NCBI GenBank assembly: GCA_947095535.1 | Contig: OX352773.1 | Coordinates: 267,460,515-267,524,514 of the forward strand | DNA from: Poecilobothrus nobilitatus | Lineage: Eukaryota; Arthropoda; Insecta; Diptera; Dolichopodidae | Direction of reading: 5' to 3' | DNA length: 64,000 nucleotides | Shown here: piece after piece, positions 45,360 to 57,909 of the stretch | How positions within the stretch are numbered: position 1 is the first letter of the stretch | Layout: each line of letters begins with the position of its first letter | Translations under genes and position numbers: made by a program | The notes under the pieces: model-generated | What the model saw: the letters and a program-made list of their open reading frames with translations, nothing else | The model's database searches: none | What the model was told of the DNA's origin: nothing

Positions 45360-46930
45360 GCTGTTCAATTATTAAATTTTTCTGTGTACAAAAAAGAAAA
45401 ATTAAATTTTTAAATTTTCTATTTTTTTATATTGTTTTTTTTTTTGTATATTGAATTTGTTTTTTTTTTTGTATTTTACATGTATTCAAACACATTAATT
45501 TTTTTATTATAGGAAATTGGTTATTATTTATGATTGTTCGATGAATGTATGGTCGTCAGACAGACTTCTTTATGTAAATTGTATATGTTTTATAAATTTA
45601 GAAAAAGGCCTATCTTGTACAAAAGTGTGTGGTCCCTGAAAGATTTGTGCTCGTTATTTTAATTGTCCAAAAATTTTTTAATGCTCAAGCATTAAAAACC
45701 ATATTCCAAAACTGATATTACAGAAAATACTAAATATTCCATCTAACTGAAAAAACCGTAATATTCGAACATTATAATTGTGAAAATAAATTTTTAAATA
45801 ATGAAATTCACATAAAAAACTAAAAGACCAAAATAAAGTACAAATTAAAAAAATTTTGATAAAACCTAACTTAACAAAAAAAATTTATTCGACAAGCCGT
45901 AGTAAAGCGAGCATGCCAAGAACTTTGAGAAAATGATTTTATCGGGAATGGGTATAATAATACAAATTCGTTGAATGTTAATATAACATTTTATTTTAAA
46001 AACTATGTAGGTAGGTACATATTTTTTTTGTAAAGGACAAACTAAATACATACATCTCATATCTAAAAGAAAATAAATTATAAATATTGATAAAAAAACA
46101 AATTAGTATAAAATTTATTGTACCATACTCGATACTCGAAATAGTTTACATACTAAAATGTATATAAAAAAAAACCATTTATTGAATTTTAACTTTTATT
46201 TTATAAAACCAAATGCATTCCAATAGTCTTATTATTACCATAGTTATAAGTTATAACCTTCTCTGAACCACATCTCATCATAAAAATGTAAGCTTACCAG
46301 CGTGAATATTTGAATGTTAATTTTAAGTTTGAATTGGAAAGAAAACTTTTATTACATAAATACATTCTATGCACTTTAAGACATTTGAACATTTTTGACA
46401 TTTATGCGGACGCAAGTCACTACAATATTTTTGGTCTGTATCTAATGAGACCGTTATAGAAAACTGTAAAACAATTATCTAAATAATTTTTAAAGAAAAA
46501 ATATTAACGTTTTTTAACATTCAGAACATTCAAAAGACTTCTCCATATTAAGTTATTTTAAATTGTTAGTTAACTTAGTTTTTTGTATAAACTTTCGGCC
46601 ACATATAATATCACAGTTATAACGTTCATTGTTTTGTATTATGTATTTTTCTGTGCATTAACATATTTTCTAACTTTAACCGTGAAAAATAAAACAAACA
46701 AATCAAAAAGAATTAATATTCAAAAAAATTAAACAAAGTACTTATCTGATGTTCATTGACCAATTATAGGTGGACAAACATTAGGATGAACTTGAACTCG
46801 ATCTATCAGTATCTAAGAACTATCTAAGAAGAACAGAAGTCTATCTTAGAACTAAAATGACATGAAATGTAAATATTAAAAATTTTTTGGTGCACCAATG
46901 CCTTATTTACTTTTAATTTTAAATTGTCAA
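45360..46930. other. Intergenic, no gene seen
   Basis: AT-rich, with poly-T tracts at 45420-45480. A minus-strand stretch near 46390-46450 contains several cysteines (LRPHKCQKCSNVLKC) but no extended frame. It may belong to the transposon remnant next to it. Confidence 0.4.
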
Positions 46931-46942
46931 ATTTTACATTAA

Positions 46943-49350
46943 ACTTGTAAACGTATTGGCATTCCCCTTTTTACTCTTAAATCAACAATTTCTGGTATCA
47001 TATAATCCTGGTAAAAATTCAATAGCTTTGGTAGCATTTTAGCATATAGTATTTCATTATTAAAAAAGTCATCGTCTTTTTCTATTTTCTCTACTTTTAA
47101 ATTATGTTCTGAACCAGTCCAAACACAAAAAAGACAAAATTGTTTTTTTGCTATGTGCAATTGACCCTGCACTTGGTAATTATAAAAATTTTTGTTTACT
47201 AAAAATGTTTTTGTTTTTTTGTCATTTTTCCAAAATATAATTTTTTTTAAGTTTAATATCATCATCATCCATTTTAGCAGCTGAGAATGGACATTTGATT
47301 CTATTAAACCATCCTGATTTTCAATTAAACCGTCCGGAGATGCTGCTAGACATGTATGTATTTCATCAATAAAAATTCCACATGGCATAATTTTGATTTT
47401 CAATTGGCTTTGCAATTGTGCTATTGCAAGTGGTTCATTCACTCTACCATAATCCATTGGTATATTTTGCTATATAACAATATTTTGCTATATAATATAT
47501 CTTTTAGACGAGTTGGAAATGTTGATGGATTACGCAGACGACAAATTTTACCAAATGATGAAGCAGTTATGAGTTAACCGAATTCTTCTAATATTATGCC
47601 ATTGGGGACAGTTATACTGCCCAATTGTGATATTTTATATATTAATTCTGTTATCGCATTGTATTTTAAGTTTGAAAGCAATGCTGAAATAGCTTCTTGT
47701 AATTCGTCCCGATTCATGTCAGGTATATTTGCATTAGGTCCGTAATCACCGTGTGGACCAGCGAAAAGTTTATGTTTTTTTGATTTTTCTGTTTTTCTTT
47801 TCTAATAGCATTTATTTTTAAGAGCCGTGGTTCTAGATTTTTTATATGCTTGGATGGACTACAATTAAGTACAGTTTTTTGCAGTATATAATGTGCTCTT
47901 TGTGTGTTATGTTGCAGAACTGCAAATTTGCATTTATAGTAGCATAAGATTGCGCAGGAGAACAGTTTACTCTTTTTCCCCCTTAAAATTTTTGTATTTA
48001 ATTAAATTTCGTAACAAAAAGAATTAGCAAAGAAACAATTTTGTATATATTATATAAAATATTGCAATAATTATGTAATGATTGAATAATATGTAATTTG
48101 TTTATGCAATTTAAAATTTTCTTCCATAAATTATTAACAATTAGGTTATTAATTCCTGAATTCTTAACAATAATTATTATAAACAATACATACAGTTTTA
48201 GCAACTAGAGAATGATAATGTTCAACTTTATTTGAATCTAAATCATATATCAAGCTTCTAGCATTATACGTAATCTCCCAATATGTAGCTTGATTTGATC
48301 GAAAACTTTATCACCAGCAATTAATGGTACCAGATTTATTTCACCATCTTTTAGGCCTTTGCAAAAATATTTTTCGCATTTCGTGTGATTCCCAAAAATA
48401 TGGTACGGTAAATTGTCAAGATCTTTTTGAAGTAATTTCACCTATAATTTAAGATTGTATAGAGAATTTATCAGTTTAAATAATATGTTCGAATTATTGC
48501 GAGGATATTAATAGTATATAAATTACCTTTTCATTGAAAGTATAGCGCCTACAATTCCAACTGTAAATTTACTTATATTTTGACCAATTCGCTTCCGATT
48601 AATAAGTTTAAATTTCGTATTTCCAACTAGCTCCCTCAATTTTTTTTAAATTGTGCATTAAATGGTTTCTACACTCAATCTTTTCTATAAATGTATTTTC
48701 ATATGGTTTGGCATCTAAAAATTTTTTAAACATCGAGCTATCACCGTCAGCTATCATTTTATTATATCTGATACCATAAAGACTTTCACTTTGTTGAAAG
48801 CCTTGAAGTATAATATGTATGTGACTCCATATCTGTCGATGAACCGCTATAATTTATGTTACATGTATGATCAGTAATGGATGCTGTAGAGTTTTGGGTA
48901 CATTGAGTAGATTTTTGGTACATTTGAGGAGCAGTAACAATATCTTTCTGAACATCTTCTTCTACACGTACAAATGTAGATTTGGCCATGGCCGGAATGT
49001 CAAGAACATTGAGGACTTCTTGCCGTCCTTCATATCCAATACCAACACCTACTACAGCAGAAACTACTAAATAGTTTATGGGTAATTTTAAATCTTCTTT
49101 CGGACAAGTTTCTATTGATGCAGTGAAATTACACATGTTACATTTAAAAAAAATTTTAGAATTTAAACCAAATCTCTTGTCTTTTACTAATATTAAATTA
49201 TTGAAATTACAACCAAAAATATTATTTGAGTGATTTGCGATTTTTCTGTGACCATTTATAAAAAAAATTAGATTAACAATCCTATTTTGTTTAATATCAG
49301 CATCATTATAATTTAGTTGTGGATTTGAATCAACATATTATAATATTATT
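46943..49350 (-). pseudogene. Mutator-like transposase joined to a YqaJ-type nuclease domain
   Basis: Minus strand, broken into several frames. The N-terminal Mutator-like part runs from about 49290: NIFGCNFNNLILVKDKRFGL, KCNMCNFTASIETC and VVGVGIGYEGRQEVLNVLDI. The presumed catalytic region at about 48750-48540 has MIADGDSSMFKKFL and ECRNHLMHNLKKI. A block at 48441-48250 (YHIFGNHTKCEKYFC) follows. The C-terminal part (47457-46939) carries LAASPDGLIE, QVQGQLHIAKKQFCLFCVWT and DLRVKRGMPIRL, the layout of YqaJ/lambda-exonuclease-type domains. A stretch at about 47990-48200 has no homology to either part and may be an insertion. Proteins with this two-domain order are common as uncharacterised multi-copy proteins in animal genomes. 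Stops and frameshifts show that this copy is dead. Confidence 0.75.
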
Positions 49351-49439
49351 ATTTTTCTCCAAAGTTATTTCTGCTTCTGATGATGTAGAAGGCACTGGCA
49401 AAAGATTTTTTACTGGAAAATACCATATTTGATACTTCA

Positions 49440-50155
49440 TTTTCTGTTGATATTATTTTTATATTTTCATATAAATGGATGTAGGATGATAGTTGAAAAC
49501 TCAAAGATGATTGCGTTATGATGATTAGTGTTAGTAAAAAGATTGTCTACATCATCAGCGAGCTTTACCACCACTCTATCATATGCATTTGAAAATGCAA
49601 GATCTATCCATTTATTATAATTGTTGTTGGGATAACTAATAATCTGCTGTAAATCATTACCATAAAACTCCCTAATAAGACCGAAATCAATCTCGTTCTG
49701 GAAGTTAATTGGTAACAAACAAACAAATCGTCAGAATCATCAACAACAAAAGAAAGAGCCAGGCGATTGAAATCGCCAAAAACGAAAATTCAGTCATCCT
49801 CATGCATATTTGAAATTATATTATGATATATACTATCAAATTCAGAATATGAGGAATTGTCAAAGTTCGGAGAGAAATAAACAATACCTAAGTATAAATT
49901 ATTCGTAACTAAATTAATTTTAACAAATTGGTGTTCAAATGATTGAAAAGTACTAGTGATTAATGGTACACTAGGTAAGTTATTACTTACGGCAAATAAT
50001 ACACCACCACCTCGCGAACTATTTGTAAACTGTTAATTACGATCACTCCTGTAAATGAACAAATTACCATCAAGAATTTCTTCGTTTCTAAACGATTCGT
50101 TAAGCCACGTTTCAATTAGAGCTAGTACATTAAAATTGCATGACTTAGCGTCAAC
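49440..50155 (-). pseudogene. Non-LTR retrotransposon endonuclease fragment
   Basis: Minus strand: LALIETWLNESFRNEEILDG near 50120, SRGGGVLFAVSNNLPSVPLI near 50000, FVFGDFNRLALSF near 49770 and HHNAIIFEF near 49510. This is the AP-endonuclease domain of a CR1/jockey-type element (GDFN and the xxDH region; the catalytic SDH reads as NHH here). Its 5' end meets the 3' tail of the element at 50.2-53.4 kb, in the same orientation. Confidence 0.75.
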
Positions 50156-50179
50156 ATAAATTTATTTATTTTTTTTCTT

Positions 50180-53100
50180 TATTAATACTTAAAAACAAAA
50201 ATTCCATTATGGCCAATATTTCACTTAAATTAAAATTTTAATATAATAAATAAAAAAGAACAAATGTTATTTTACTTATTGTATGGAGTAAAAAAATATT
50301 ATAAATATAAAATATTGAGATACACTTTTTATTTAAATTAAAAAACAATTGCGACCTAAGCCTTAGCTGTATGGTCTAATAGTATAGTTAAAAAATAAAC
50401 ATCAAAAATAAAAAAAAAAATAACAAAAAGAAATATATAGATATATACATATATATATAAAACCAACAAAAAAGTTACGAAAAAAATTATTTGCCTATTA
50501 AAGCATTAAAATATTAATTATCATATCGATTTAACTACAATTGAAGTTATTGTAATTTAGATGTATTTGCATATAACATTCTTTCATGATTGTGTACTTT
50601 GTTTTTATTTCTTAAACATTTAAACATGGTATAATAATGCTTTGTTACATAATTATCATTTAGCACATAATACAGTAACATACGCTCAGTAATTTTTTTT
50701 TAAAAGTAGCAAAATTATCAATAAGTTTTAAATTTTGTGGTAGCTCATTGTACATTTTTAGGCAGATATACAAACAATTTTTTTTCTGGTTTTCAGTCCT
50801 GAAAAGCGTAAGATACAAGTTTGATTGGTTTCTGGTATTTCTATTGTGGATATCAAAATTTCTATTAAGTATGAAATTATGCTTGATCTCATTGAAAATA
50901 ATTTTAAACGCTGTTAAATAAAGCTCCCTTTGACAAAAATTACTAAAACTAATGTATGGGTTCGTAAATAATAAGTTAGAAGGGTGTCTTATTGGGTAAT
51001 TGTGAATAATTTTAATATCCTTTTTATTTAGTATATCTAATTTGTTTATAAATAACTGAGATGCTCCGCACCAAATTGGAGTCTAATATATAAAGTGTGA
51101 TTTTATATAGGCACAATATATTTGATACATACTTTCTTTAGTTAAGAACTTCGGTAATCGCCTGTAATTGCCCATGCCATTTTATTTTATTGTCTAATAA
51201 CAAACCAAGATAATTGAAAGATTCCACAGTCTCAATAGTATTATTTCGGAAATGAAAATTGGGGTTATTAAAAATTTTATTTTGGAACAGCATAATTTTT
51301 GTTTTTTTATATTAAGGGCCAGACGGTTTTTTGTAAGCTACGTTTCTATTATGTCAAGGTCATGTTGAATAGCATCCCTCAGTTCCTCCTCACTATGTTT
51401 TGCATTTTTTAATACAGCATCGTCTACATATAACTGTATCGATGCTTTTAAGTTTAACTTAGTTAAGTCGTCTATGTAAATTTTAAATAGAGTAGGACCC
51501 AAAATTGATCCCTGCGGGATCCCTTTATTTATTTCTTTATAACTGCTAAATACATCCCCTATACGTACGTTTTGCATTCTATTTGAGAGATAACATTTAA
51601 AAAGCTCAATTTGACCTAAATCAAACTGCAGGTTAGAAAGCTTTAAAAGAAGAACATCATGGTCGACACAATCAAATGCCTTTTTTAAATCAAGAAAAAC
51701 GCAACAAACGTACATTTTATTGTCCATACTTTTAGATATGAAATCCGTTAAGCTTAGACAAGCTGCCGTTGTATTAGATTTACTTTCAAAACCATACTGT
51801 TCTTCATTTAAAATGTTGTTATTTGCTATAAGCTTATCTAATCGACTTTTTATAATTTCAAATATCTTAGAAAGTGCACTCAGTATAGATACTGGCCGAT
51901 AATTATTGGGGTCTCTTTGGCTACCATCTTTAAAAATGGGCGTAACAAGTGGCAACTGCCGATTTTAACATATTTATTACATTTTTTACCTCAGTATTGT
52001 TAGTTGGTGTTACCTGAAATGGTTCATATACATATATACTTCTTGAAAAGTTACTAATATAATCCTGATCAATAGGCTCTTGAGAAATACTAATTTGAGT
52101 TGTAACATTAATGAAGAAATCGTTCATAATGTTTGCAATGTCCTGTTTATTACTAATCTTTTTATTGACATATATAATTTCATTAATACTGGTGAAAGAA
52201 GTATGTTTACTAAACATTACTAATCTATAAATCTCCCACAGTTTTCTACTATTGGTTGGTTCAGCGGCTAATTTATCCGAAAAGTACTGCTTTCCGAAAA
52301 GTACTTTTTTTTTGACATATCAATTTGGATATTTGGTCAATATTTTTATAGTAGTGATATTAGTTCCTTTATACGCTTGTCATTAGTATATTTCTTTTTA
52401 AATTTATAGTAAGAATCGCGAATTTTAATTTCATTTATTATCTCATCTGTTATCCATTCCGTTTTTTTTTTTGTTATTTATAGGAATTGTTTTTGAATGT
52501 TTTTTTATTAAAGAGGTTAATTTAGAAACAATTAAACAAAGTAATCAAAATTATCGTGCGTACTAATTGTGGTCCAAAAATTATCACTAGCAAATCTGCC
52601 AAAGTCAACGACTGTTTTAGATTGCTTAATTTTTTCGATATATGATGATTTATCTACACTTATTAAAAACATTTGATGGTCAGATATAGGTCTATCAACT
52701 ACATGGAAAAAATATTGCTTTTGAATCATATCTGTAAAAAAATGATCTATCACCGTTTTTGAAGTTTTTCCAATTCTAATAGCAAATTCTTCTGTAATTT
52801 TATTATAAATTACAATTCAATAAATTTAAATTGAAATCTGCTATAAAGATAGACTGTTTGAATGTAGTAGTAATCTCCATCCCCTTAGCAACAAAATTAT
52901 CTACCTTAGTTTCTTCTGACCTATATATTGAAAAAACATTAATGTTTTATTTGCCTAAACTGATTCCTAAAATATTAGACTTTTCAAATTCTTCCTCAAA
53001 AAGTAACGAACTGCTTAAGCATTCTTTCACATAAATTGCCACGCCACCATATGCATTTTCTCTATTTGAGAAATAGCCTATAAATCCAGGTAATTTAAAA

Positions 53101-53390
53101 AATTGGTTTTCCGTTTTTTTTAGCCAAATTTCTGTTACAACAACAATATGTACTTCACATTTATAACTAAAAATTAATTCTTCTAGATTATATAATTTAT
53201 TTCGGAGACTTTGGATATTTAAATATATTATTTAAATTATTTTTATAATTTTCCCCTATTACTTTTTGATCTACACTTGTATAATGAGAGACTTTTAAGT
53301 TAATTCTTATATTTTGTATCTCATGACCCATTGACATGTCCAACAAACAAATATAATCCATACGCATTGCAATTATAAGCATAATTATTT
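50180..53390 (-). pseudogene. CR1/jockey-like non-LTR retrotransposon, near full-length ORF2
   Basis: Minus strand. The endonuclease start LEELIFSYKCEVHIVVVTEI lies near 53190 and GGVAIYVKE near 53050; the catalytic ISDHQMFLISV is near 52660. RT runs from about 51955: KDGSQRDPNNYRPVSILSAL, FLDLKKAFDCVDHDVLLLKL, GIPQGSILGPTLF and YVDDA. The thumb NRLALNIKKTKIMLF and the C-terminus down to about 50640 follow, then an AT-rich 3' UTR with an A-rich end near 50180. Several one-base shifts separate the domains. The second residue of the YxDD box is Val rather than the usual Ala. No ORF1 is attached. Confidence 0.87.
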
Positions 53391-53399
53391 TTAATATTA

Positions 53400-53800
53400 A
53401 AAAAAAGAAATTAGAAACAAGTAATCAGCTGTTCAAAAAATGTATTTATGGAAATTAGAGTTCAAAAATAAGATATTAGTTAGAACTTAGAATTAATTTC
53501 ATCTACTAAACAAAATTGTTGCGAAAAAACGCAGAGTTCGTTTTAGTACGGAAACCTCTCACGTTTTGGTAAAAGATCGAGAGATTCTGTGGTTTTTTAA
53601 ATTTCAAAGAGATTTCAATTTTTTCACAGATCAAATTCTTTTATTAGTATTCCAGGAGGCCAGCTATTATGATTTAAAATAAAGTGAAGCTGGAATAGCT
53701 AATTTAAAAGAAGAGCAGCGTTTAGCTGCTATATTTAAAATTGAAATACTATTACGAATACAGTCAACATTAATAATGTTTGTTAGGTGGTGATATATAT
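53400..53800. other. Intergenic, no gene seen
   Basis: Mixed-composition sequence between the LINE and the microsatellite. Possibly the 5' part of an older repeat; not recognised. Confidence 0.4.
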
Positions 53801-53809
53801 TACAAAGGT

Positions 53810-54395
53810 GATGTATATTATGTTATTATTATTGTGATTAGTATTATAAATATTATTGTTATTAATATTATAAAATTATTATTACCATTATATTATTATT
53901 ATTACCATTATTATTATTATTATTATTATTAATTCTATTACGATTATTATTATTATTACCACTATTAGTACTATCAATTCTGTTATTTCTACTATTATCA
54001 TTATTATCATTCTCATTATTATTACTATGTTTATTAATATTTTTGATTACAAAGTTACTATTTTTATTATTACTAATATTATTATTATTATTATTATGGT
54101 TAATATTTTTTTATTATTATTATTATTACTATTCTTAGTTTTACCATTATTATTATTAGTTACACTATTGTTATTACTATTGCCATTATTATTATTACCG
54201 TTACTATTATTATTGTTTTTGTTATTATTGTGAATATTATTATCACTAATAATATTATTATTATTATCATTATTATTATTACTATTATTATTATTATTAT
54301 TATTATTACTATTATTATTACTATTATTATTATCACTAATATTTCTATTATAATCACTATTATTATTATTTTTAATATTACTACTACTTAATAAT
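53810..54395. repeat. Long interrupted ATT microsatellite
   Basis: About 580 bases of TTA/ATT units with scattered ACT, ACC and CAT variants. All long frames through it (54027-54233 and its antisense) are Leu/Ile/Val artefacts. Confidence 0.9.
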
Positions 54396-54435
54396 AGTGT
54401 TAGAAGACGAGTTTGAATTTAAGTTCGGAGATATA

Positions 54436-54765
54436 TCAATTAGTTCGTCCGTAGACCGTAAGATCCATTTTTTCAGACTGAACTAGAAGGGGAGATTTTA
54501 GTTGAATTAAATCTACACGAAGGTTGATGGTTTGTTCAACCTCAGAACTGGGCCGTGTGAGTGGTTCCAACCCATTAGAAGAAAACACTATTAGAACGCT
54601 CGTATCACTCACCATAAAGTCATTACAATTAGGAACTTGCAAGTTATTAAAATTTTTAAATTTATCAAAATCTTCCGTTAAGGATTCGAAGGTTAATGCT
54701 AGATTTTCGAATGCTGTTTTTAGGGTATTAAATTTTTGATCCATTTTCAGCATGGACAACTGCAA
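54436..54765 (-). CDS. Possible retroelement ORF1/gag-like fragment
   Basis: A 109-residue minus-strand frame opens MQLSMLKMDQKFNTLKTAFE and continues with a heptad-like LALTFESLTEDFDKFKNF, suggesting a coiled coil. The region and its upstream 150 bases are GC-richer than their surroundings, as in other mobile-element islands here. It could be the start of a non-LTR ORF1 or a gag. No zinc knuckle or RRM is seen, so the class is unsettled. Confidence 0.35.
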   Translation of the reverse strand: MQLSMLKMDQKFNTLKTAFENLALTFESLTEDFDKFKNFNNLQVPNCNDFMVSDTSVLIVFSSNGLEPLTRPSSEVEQTINLRVDLIQLKSPLLVQSEKMDLTVYGRTN

Positions 54766-54949
54766 AGCTGCCGGAGAAGTTTTACGGAGGTTTCACAGTA
54801 CCAGGCTAAACCTGGCGAATTTTTTACCCTATCCGCCAATGGAGGTGTGAGTCCCACACATGGTAGGCTCAGCATTTACGCGACATGTGACATTATTGCA
54901 TTCAGACAATGTAAAAGATGTGAAAAGAGAAAAATATAAGTAAATAACA

Positions 54950-55200
54950 AAAATGTCAAATTACAGTCACCGGCGAATCAAATATGTAATAAGCCGAAAA
55001 TCCGAACAATTTTATTTATAATATAAATTATAATATTATTTATAATATAAAAAATTGACAACTACTGCACAGAAACTAATGTTGATTCGCTTAATTCTAA
55101 AACGTGTGGTCACGCTTTAGAAATAGAAAAAAAATTTTAGTAAATGACAACAAGAGCTAACAATATTTTCAGGCCATGACATAGAAAAATTTGAATGGAT
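54950..55200. other. Intergenic, no gene seen
   Basis: AT-rich with a TTATAATATAAAT repeat near 55015-55050. Nothing else recognised. Confidence 0.4.
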
Positions 55201-55209
55201 TAGTGCATA

Positions 55210-55681
55210 CCATAGATATATTACTAATAGATAGTAGGCAGTGAAGAAAATATTTTCAGCCAATTTTGAGAAACAGCTGAGTGAACCGTGCGTATGTATT
55301 ACTTTAGTTTTCTCAGAAATAGGTTCCTAATTTTTGAGATCCTCAGAAATAGGTTCATTTTTAATTTTTTTAAGGATTTTATCACTAATTTTGTTATTTT
55401 ACAAGTAGCTAAAATTTTGAATAACCTAAATTAAATTAAATTTTAATTTGAAAAATAAAATATATCAATTATTAAGTAATATAAAAACTTAAAATCTCTG
55501 AATGAAACTGGTTATGAAAAACTGCTTTACATTATTTTAATAAACAGCTGAGTGAACGAAATGTATACATATTATAAAATGCATATGTATTTTTTTGACT
55601 AAGGTATAAGATAGGAAAACACATAAGAAGAAAAGAAACGACTATACCTAACTTCCCATCTATTAGTTAATATATTTATGG
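55210..55681 (+). mobile_element. MITE family Y, copy D
   Basis: Complete copy, 472 bases: left end CCATAGATATATTACTAATA, right end ATTAGTTAATATATTTATGG. The flanks read TGCATA on the left and TGCATT on the right, a likely target duplication of about 5-6 bp. The internal CAGCTGAGTGAAC direct repeats are present. Confidence 0.9.
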
Positions 55682-55689
55682 TGCATTTA

Positions 55690-56354
55690 CTCAAACAAAT
55701 GAGAAGAAAATTACATTTTAAAAATGTTTTTTTGTTCTTATTATTTTGTTTTTTTTTCGAAAAAATACCCATTTTTTGCAATTTTCATTACAAGTTTTCG
55801 TTATGAAATATTTTCTAAAATTTGTCGAATTTTATATTAAAATAATATTTTAACGAAAACTTCGTTTATTTTATTTAATAAAAAATTTTTATTCAAATTA
55901 AAATTAATAAGTAAAAGCTTAAAAGGTGGAAAAATTTAGCGATTAAAAGTTATTAATCGAAATTGATTTTACTCTTCAGAAAAAAGAATTCTGATATAAT
56001 TTAATTATCTTACAAGTTTATAGAAAACTGCTAGAGAGATGGTTAAAATCGCCAATCGCAAATGTTTGAAAATTGATATACAAATACATCTGATTTTTTC
56101 ACGTTTCACAACTTTCTTTTTCAAGCTTTCCCAATTCCCATACCTGCATAATGGTCGACAATTTGTTCAAACTTCAAAGTATTTAAATTCAGTGTGTATG
56201 AACTATGTCAGACTATGTCGTGTGGACTATGGTATAATCAAATGTCAATAGCGATGGTAATAAATAGTGTTTGATAATTGAATGATAGATTCGGATTGGT
56301 TGAAAAATAAATTTTTAAAGAACACATTTATAAAATTAAAAATATAAATTAAAA
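55690..56354. other. Upstream region of mRpL24
   Basis: AT-rich. The frame at 56039-56251 has no recognisable domain and ends just before the gene; it may be chance. No promoter element assigned. Confidence 0.4.
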
Positions 56355-57101
56355 ATGAGGATATTTAGTTTTTTGCATAGTAAGTTAAAGGATTTTTCAA
56401 ATTTTCCCAAAGAATACATTGAGCGTGCTCAACGACAAGTATATTGGAAAACTCCAAAATATGGTGCAAATTATTTACCTCGGACAATCGAGAAGAAAAA
56501 ATTTCGTTATACGACAAATCGACAATGGACAGGGCAATTTAAGCAGCAAAATATGCCAGGCACTCTCAGGAAAAAGGTTTTTGTTGAACCAATCGAAGAA
56601 TGGAGCTTTTTCCGCGGTGATAGAGTTGAAGTTTTAGTTGGTAAAGATGTTGGTAAACAAGGTATTGTAAGTCAGGTCATAACGGAAAGAAATTGGGTTA
56701 TCGTAGATGGATTAAATTGTCATTTGAGAAAAGTTGGTGCAGACAAAAATTATCCCGGAATTATGATCAAATCTGAAGCACCTCTATTAGTTACATCTCA
56801 AATTGCATTAGTTGATCCATCTGATTTACAAAAAACCGAGTTTGAATGGCGGTATACAGAAGAAGGAGAAAAAGTAAGAGTGTCTACAAGAACCGGTAGA
56901 ATTATTCCGATACCAAGTTCAAATGAAGAGACTCATGATTATAAGTCAAAGAGCGCATATATTGAAAGAGATAAGGATACAGTTAGTGAAGTTATTTCTG
57001 AAATTACATTTGATCCAAAGTTGAAAACCTTTGAGATGGATTTAATGGAACATTATGATATTAAAGATGATTCAACGCCGAAAAAAACATACTGGTATTA
57101 G
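56355..57101 (+). CDS. mRpL24: Mitochondrial large ribosomal subunit protein L24
   Basis: A single exon of 248 residues. The basic N-terminus (MRIFSFLHSKLKDFSNFPKE) fits a mitochondrial presequence. A KOW domain spans about residues 86-118 (FFRGDRVEVLVGKDVGKQGI). Conserved blocks VDGLNCHLRKVGADKNYPG and SEAPLLVTSQIALVDPSD follow, then a long mitochondrial-type C-terminus. L24 (uL24m) binds the large rRNA early in assembly. A poly(A) signal AATAAA lies at 57116-57121. The gene converges on mRpS14, 67 bases between stop codons. Confidence 0.96.
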   Translation: MRIFSFLHSKLKDFSNFPKEYIERAQRQVYWKTPKYGANYLPRTIEKKKFRYTTNRQWTGQFKQQNMPGTLRKKVFVEPIEEWSFFRGDRVEVLVGKDVGKQGIVSQVITERNWVIVDGLNCHLRKVGADKNYPGIMIKSEAPLLVTSQIALVDPSDLQKTEFEWRYTEEGEKVRVSTRTGRIIPIPSSNEETHDYKSKSAYIERDKDTVSEVISEITFDPKLKTFEMDLMEHYDIKDDSTPKKTYWY

Positions 57102-57168
57102 CTTTATAATAATTTAATAAATTTTGTATTTTGTTTCAAAACTAATACATATATCTATTATTTATATA

Positions 57169-57704
57169 TTAACCCCATTTAGCTCTTTGAACGCCAGAAA
57201 GTTTATTGTAATCTGCTAAATGTCTCCATACTATTCTACTTAATCTATATCTGTGTACTATACCTCGAGATCTTGAAGTTCTACAATAAGTTAAGAGTTT
57301 TATTTTTATTCAATTCAGCTTTATTATTTCTTACATTGCACAGCGTTCCCTTACTCGTACTAAAGAGGAGTCTCTAGGAAATGCTGCAATCTCTTTATCA
57401 GCTATTTCTCTTAGTTCCATCGGCAGAATATCATTTTTTCTAAGTGAATTCACTCTCAAACGATCCTTAGCATGTTCAATTACACATTTTCTTCTTTTAA
57501 CATCTCGTATCATTCGCCAATCGGTATAGTTTGTTCTGACTTGTAACTAAAATTACGATAGTAATAATTTATTTAATTGTTATTTTAATTGAAAGCCAAT
57601 AAGTAAACATTAAATCATAAATTAAAGAAAATGAATGAGTTAATTCTTACATTTAAATTTACCAGTTGAATAGATTTTTTTACAAATTGCCCAAAAAAAG
57701 CCAT
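57169..57704 (-). CDS. mRpS14: Mitochondrial small ribosomal subunit protein S14
   Basis: Three exons on the minus strand, 57704-57651, 57546-57335 and 57280-57169, give 125 residues, close to the human 128. All junctions are GT...AG and in phase. Conserved blocks are [40 protein letters not shown] and [15 protein letters not shown], ending [20 protein letters not shown]. It is uS14m of the mitochondrial ribosome head. The short first exon (18 codons) matches the usual short N-terminus. Confidence 0.95.
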
Positions 57705-57909
57705 TTTAATAAAATCATGTGTCTAAAAAATTAATTTATTTACATTATATAAAATGTGACAGTTATTTTGTCAACTCATATAGGGTTTGGTAATATTCAT
57801 TGTATTCACTCAATGTCAATTAGGGATGTGTAAAACCAGAAAACAATTGTTACATTATTAAAATAATATGATCGTCAATTTAGATTAAAATATTTTAATT
57901 TGAATTAGA

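Noticed and set aside
54027..54357. Leu- and Ile-rich open frames on both strands
   Set aside because: Artefact of the ATT microsatellite.
56039..56251. 70-codon plus-strand frame before mRpL24
   Set aside because: No recognisable domain; overlaps the expected promoter region.
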